DNA of 6,662 nucleotides from Bacillota bacterium (GTDB lineage Bacteria; Bacillota; Clostridia; Lutisporales; Lutisporaceae): positions 1 through 6,662 of the forward strand of contig JAEXXN010000442.1 of the NCBI GenBank assembly GCA_023405875.1, in the 5' to 3' direction. The notes beneath the pieces were generated by a model. The model was not told the origin of the DNA. It was given only the letters and a program-made list of their open reading frames with translations, and made no database searches. The position numbers were made by a program, and so were the translations under genes. This document shows positions 6,024 through 6,662 of the stretch, piece by piece; position 1 is the first letter of the stretch, and each line of letters opens with the position of its first letter.

Positions 6024-6662
6024 ATACTACTAATTGCTCGAGACCCTTGCATATCTTTTCACCGACAGGGCCTGATCTTAAAGAGTTCAGCTGCTCGAGG
6101 TAATCCGCCTTCAATGCTTCAAAATCAGGAGAAACATAGCCCAGGTTCTTGGCAGCGCATAATCCGGCGAGTCTGCCTTCAACCATGGCACTGCTTGCTT
6201 CCTCAACTCCGGCAACGTCGCCTGCTATGTAGATATCCTTTATGCTGGTCTCAAGCTCCTGGTTCCTCAAAGGAACATGACCGCCCAGCTCAGGTATGAA
6301 CTTCATATCGCAGCCTATCTGCCACAACAGCTCTCCCAAAGGAGAAAGACCAACCGATATGCACATTACATCCGCTTCGATATCCATTTCTGTTCCGGGC
6401 ATAGGCTGCCACTTGTCATCCAGCTTCCATACCGTGACTTTTTCAAGCTTTTCGCTTCCATGAGCATATTTTACTGTATGGGAGGTCAATATTGGGACAC
6501 CCATTCTTCTTATTTTGGATGCATGTACCAGATATCCTCCTATCCTGGGAGCTGCATCGATAATTGCCTTAACCTTTATGCCGGCCTGCATCATCTGATA
6601 GCTTACAATAAGGCCGATATTGCCTGCTCCGATCATAAGTACGCTGTCACCGGGGGCAACAC
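6022..6662 (-). CDS. NAD(P)/FAD-dependent oxidoreductase, alpha-type subunit (OoxA/HcnB/proline dehydrogenase alpha-like), N terminus outside window
   Basis: This is the C-terminal part of a flavoprotein of the pyridine nucleotide-disulfide oxidoreductase superfamily. The frame is open to the right edge (first whole codon at 6660), leaving 212 visible residues. The N-terminal FAD-binding half is missing. The visible part begins at the nucleotide-binding Rossmann motif GAGNIG (visible residues 11-16, in VLMIGAGNIGLIVSYQMMQ). APRIGGYLVHASKIRRMGVPI follows shortly after and is a block I associate with the alpha subunits of opine oxidase, HcnB and related clostridial proteins. A second FAD-contacting motif, IYIAGDVAGVEEAS, is near 143-156, and the chain ends about 60 residues later. 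It has no cysteine-rich BFD domain, although several relatives do. That domain is on the next gene instead. The likely role is electron transfer between the Fe-S subunit and a pyridine nucleotide or other acceptor. The internal Met at 6636 is not the real start, because the sequence before it is coding. Confidence 0.88.
   Translation of the reverse strand, partial: VAPGDSVLMIGAGNIGLIVSYQMMQAGIKVKAIIDAAPRIGGYLVHASKIRRMGVPILTSHTVKYAHGSEKLEKVTVWKLDDKWQPMPGTEMDIEADVMCISVGLSPLGELLWQIGCDMKFIPELGGHVPLRNQELETSIKDIYIAGDVAGVEEASSAMVEGRLAGLCAAKNLGYVSPDFEALKADYLEQLNSLRSGPVGEKICKGLEQLVV

Noticed and set aside
1..6662. Search for tRNA, rRNA, riboswitch, CRISPR array, insertion sequence or prophage features
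   Set aside because: Coding genes fill almost all of the window. The gaps are 115 and 259 bases, and neither shows direct repeat arrays, terminal inverted repeats, or RNA-gene signatures I can recognise.

Overview
The window looks like a piece of chromosome from a moderate-GC Firmicute, most likely an anaerobic member of the Clostridia. The evidence is strong AGGAGG-type Shine-Dalgarno sites before nearly every gene, a BmrC/BmrD-type transporter pair typical of Firmicutes, and a flavin/iron-sulfur dehydrogenase set of the kind found in amino-acid-fermenting clostridia. This placement is inferred from style and gene content. Every gene I accept lies on the minus strand, so transcription runs from high to low coordinates.

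Right half (4104-6662): a tightly packed operon of three redox genes that enters from beyond the right edge. In transcription order it holds the C-terminal part of a pyridine-nucleotide-disulfide-oxidoreductase-type FAD/NAD(P) protein (6022-6662), a 254-residue iron-sulfur protein (5245-6009) that joins an 8-cysteine ferredoxin-like domain to a BFD-like [2Fe-2S] domain, and a DAO-family FAD protein (4104-5252). The gene spacings are +12 and -8 bases. The set resembles opine oxidase, hydrogen cyanide synthase, archaeal dye-linked L-proline dehydrogenase and sarcosine oxidase complexes. A reasonable model is that the DAO subunit oxidises an amine or imino acid, the Fe-S protein carries the electrons, and the other flavoprotein passes them to a pyridine nucleotide or another acceptor. 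The substrate cannot be read from the sequence. A long perfect hairpin at 4039-4083 ends the operon.

Middle (3845-4038): a short intergenic stretch with a candidate sigma-A promoter (3931-3959) reading toward the transporter genes.

Left half (1-3844): two ABC exporter half-transporters, each a membrane domain fused to an ATPase. The first (2093-3844, 583 residues) has a complete LSGGQ signature but Asp in place of the catalytic Glu. The second (1-1977, C-terminal tip cut off) has the catalytic Glu but a degenerate FSSGQ signature, plus about 105 extra residues between its first two membrane helices. These complementary defects and the inserted external domain are the hallmarks of the heterodimeric multidrug exporter BmrC/BmrD (YheI/YheH) of Bacillus subtilis. 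The 115-base gap between the two genes carries three copies of a CGCGAAA motif and a possible internal promoter, and may be an operator region.

I found no RNA genes, CRISPR arrays, mobile elements or broken genes. The window is mostly well-understood families. The most unusual points are the domain arrangement of the Fe-S subunit and the repeated motif between the transporter genes.
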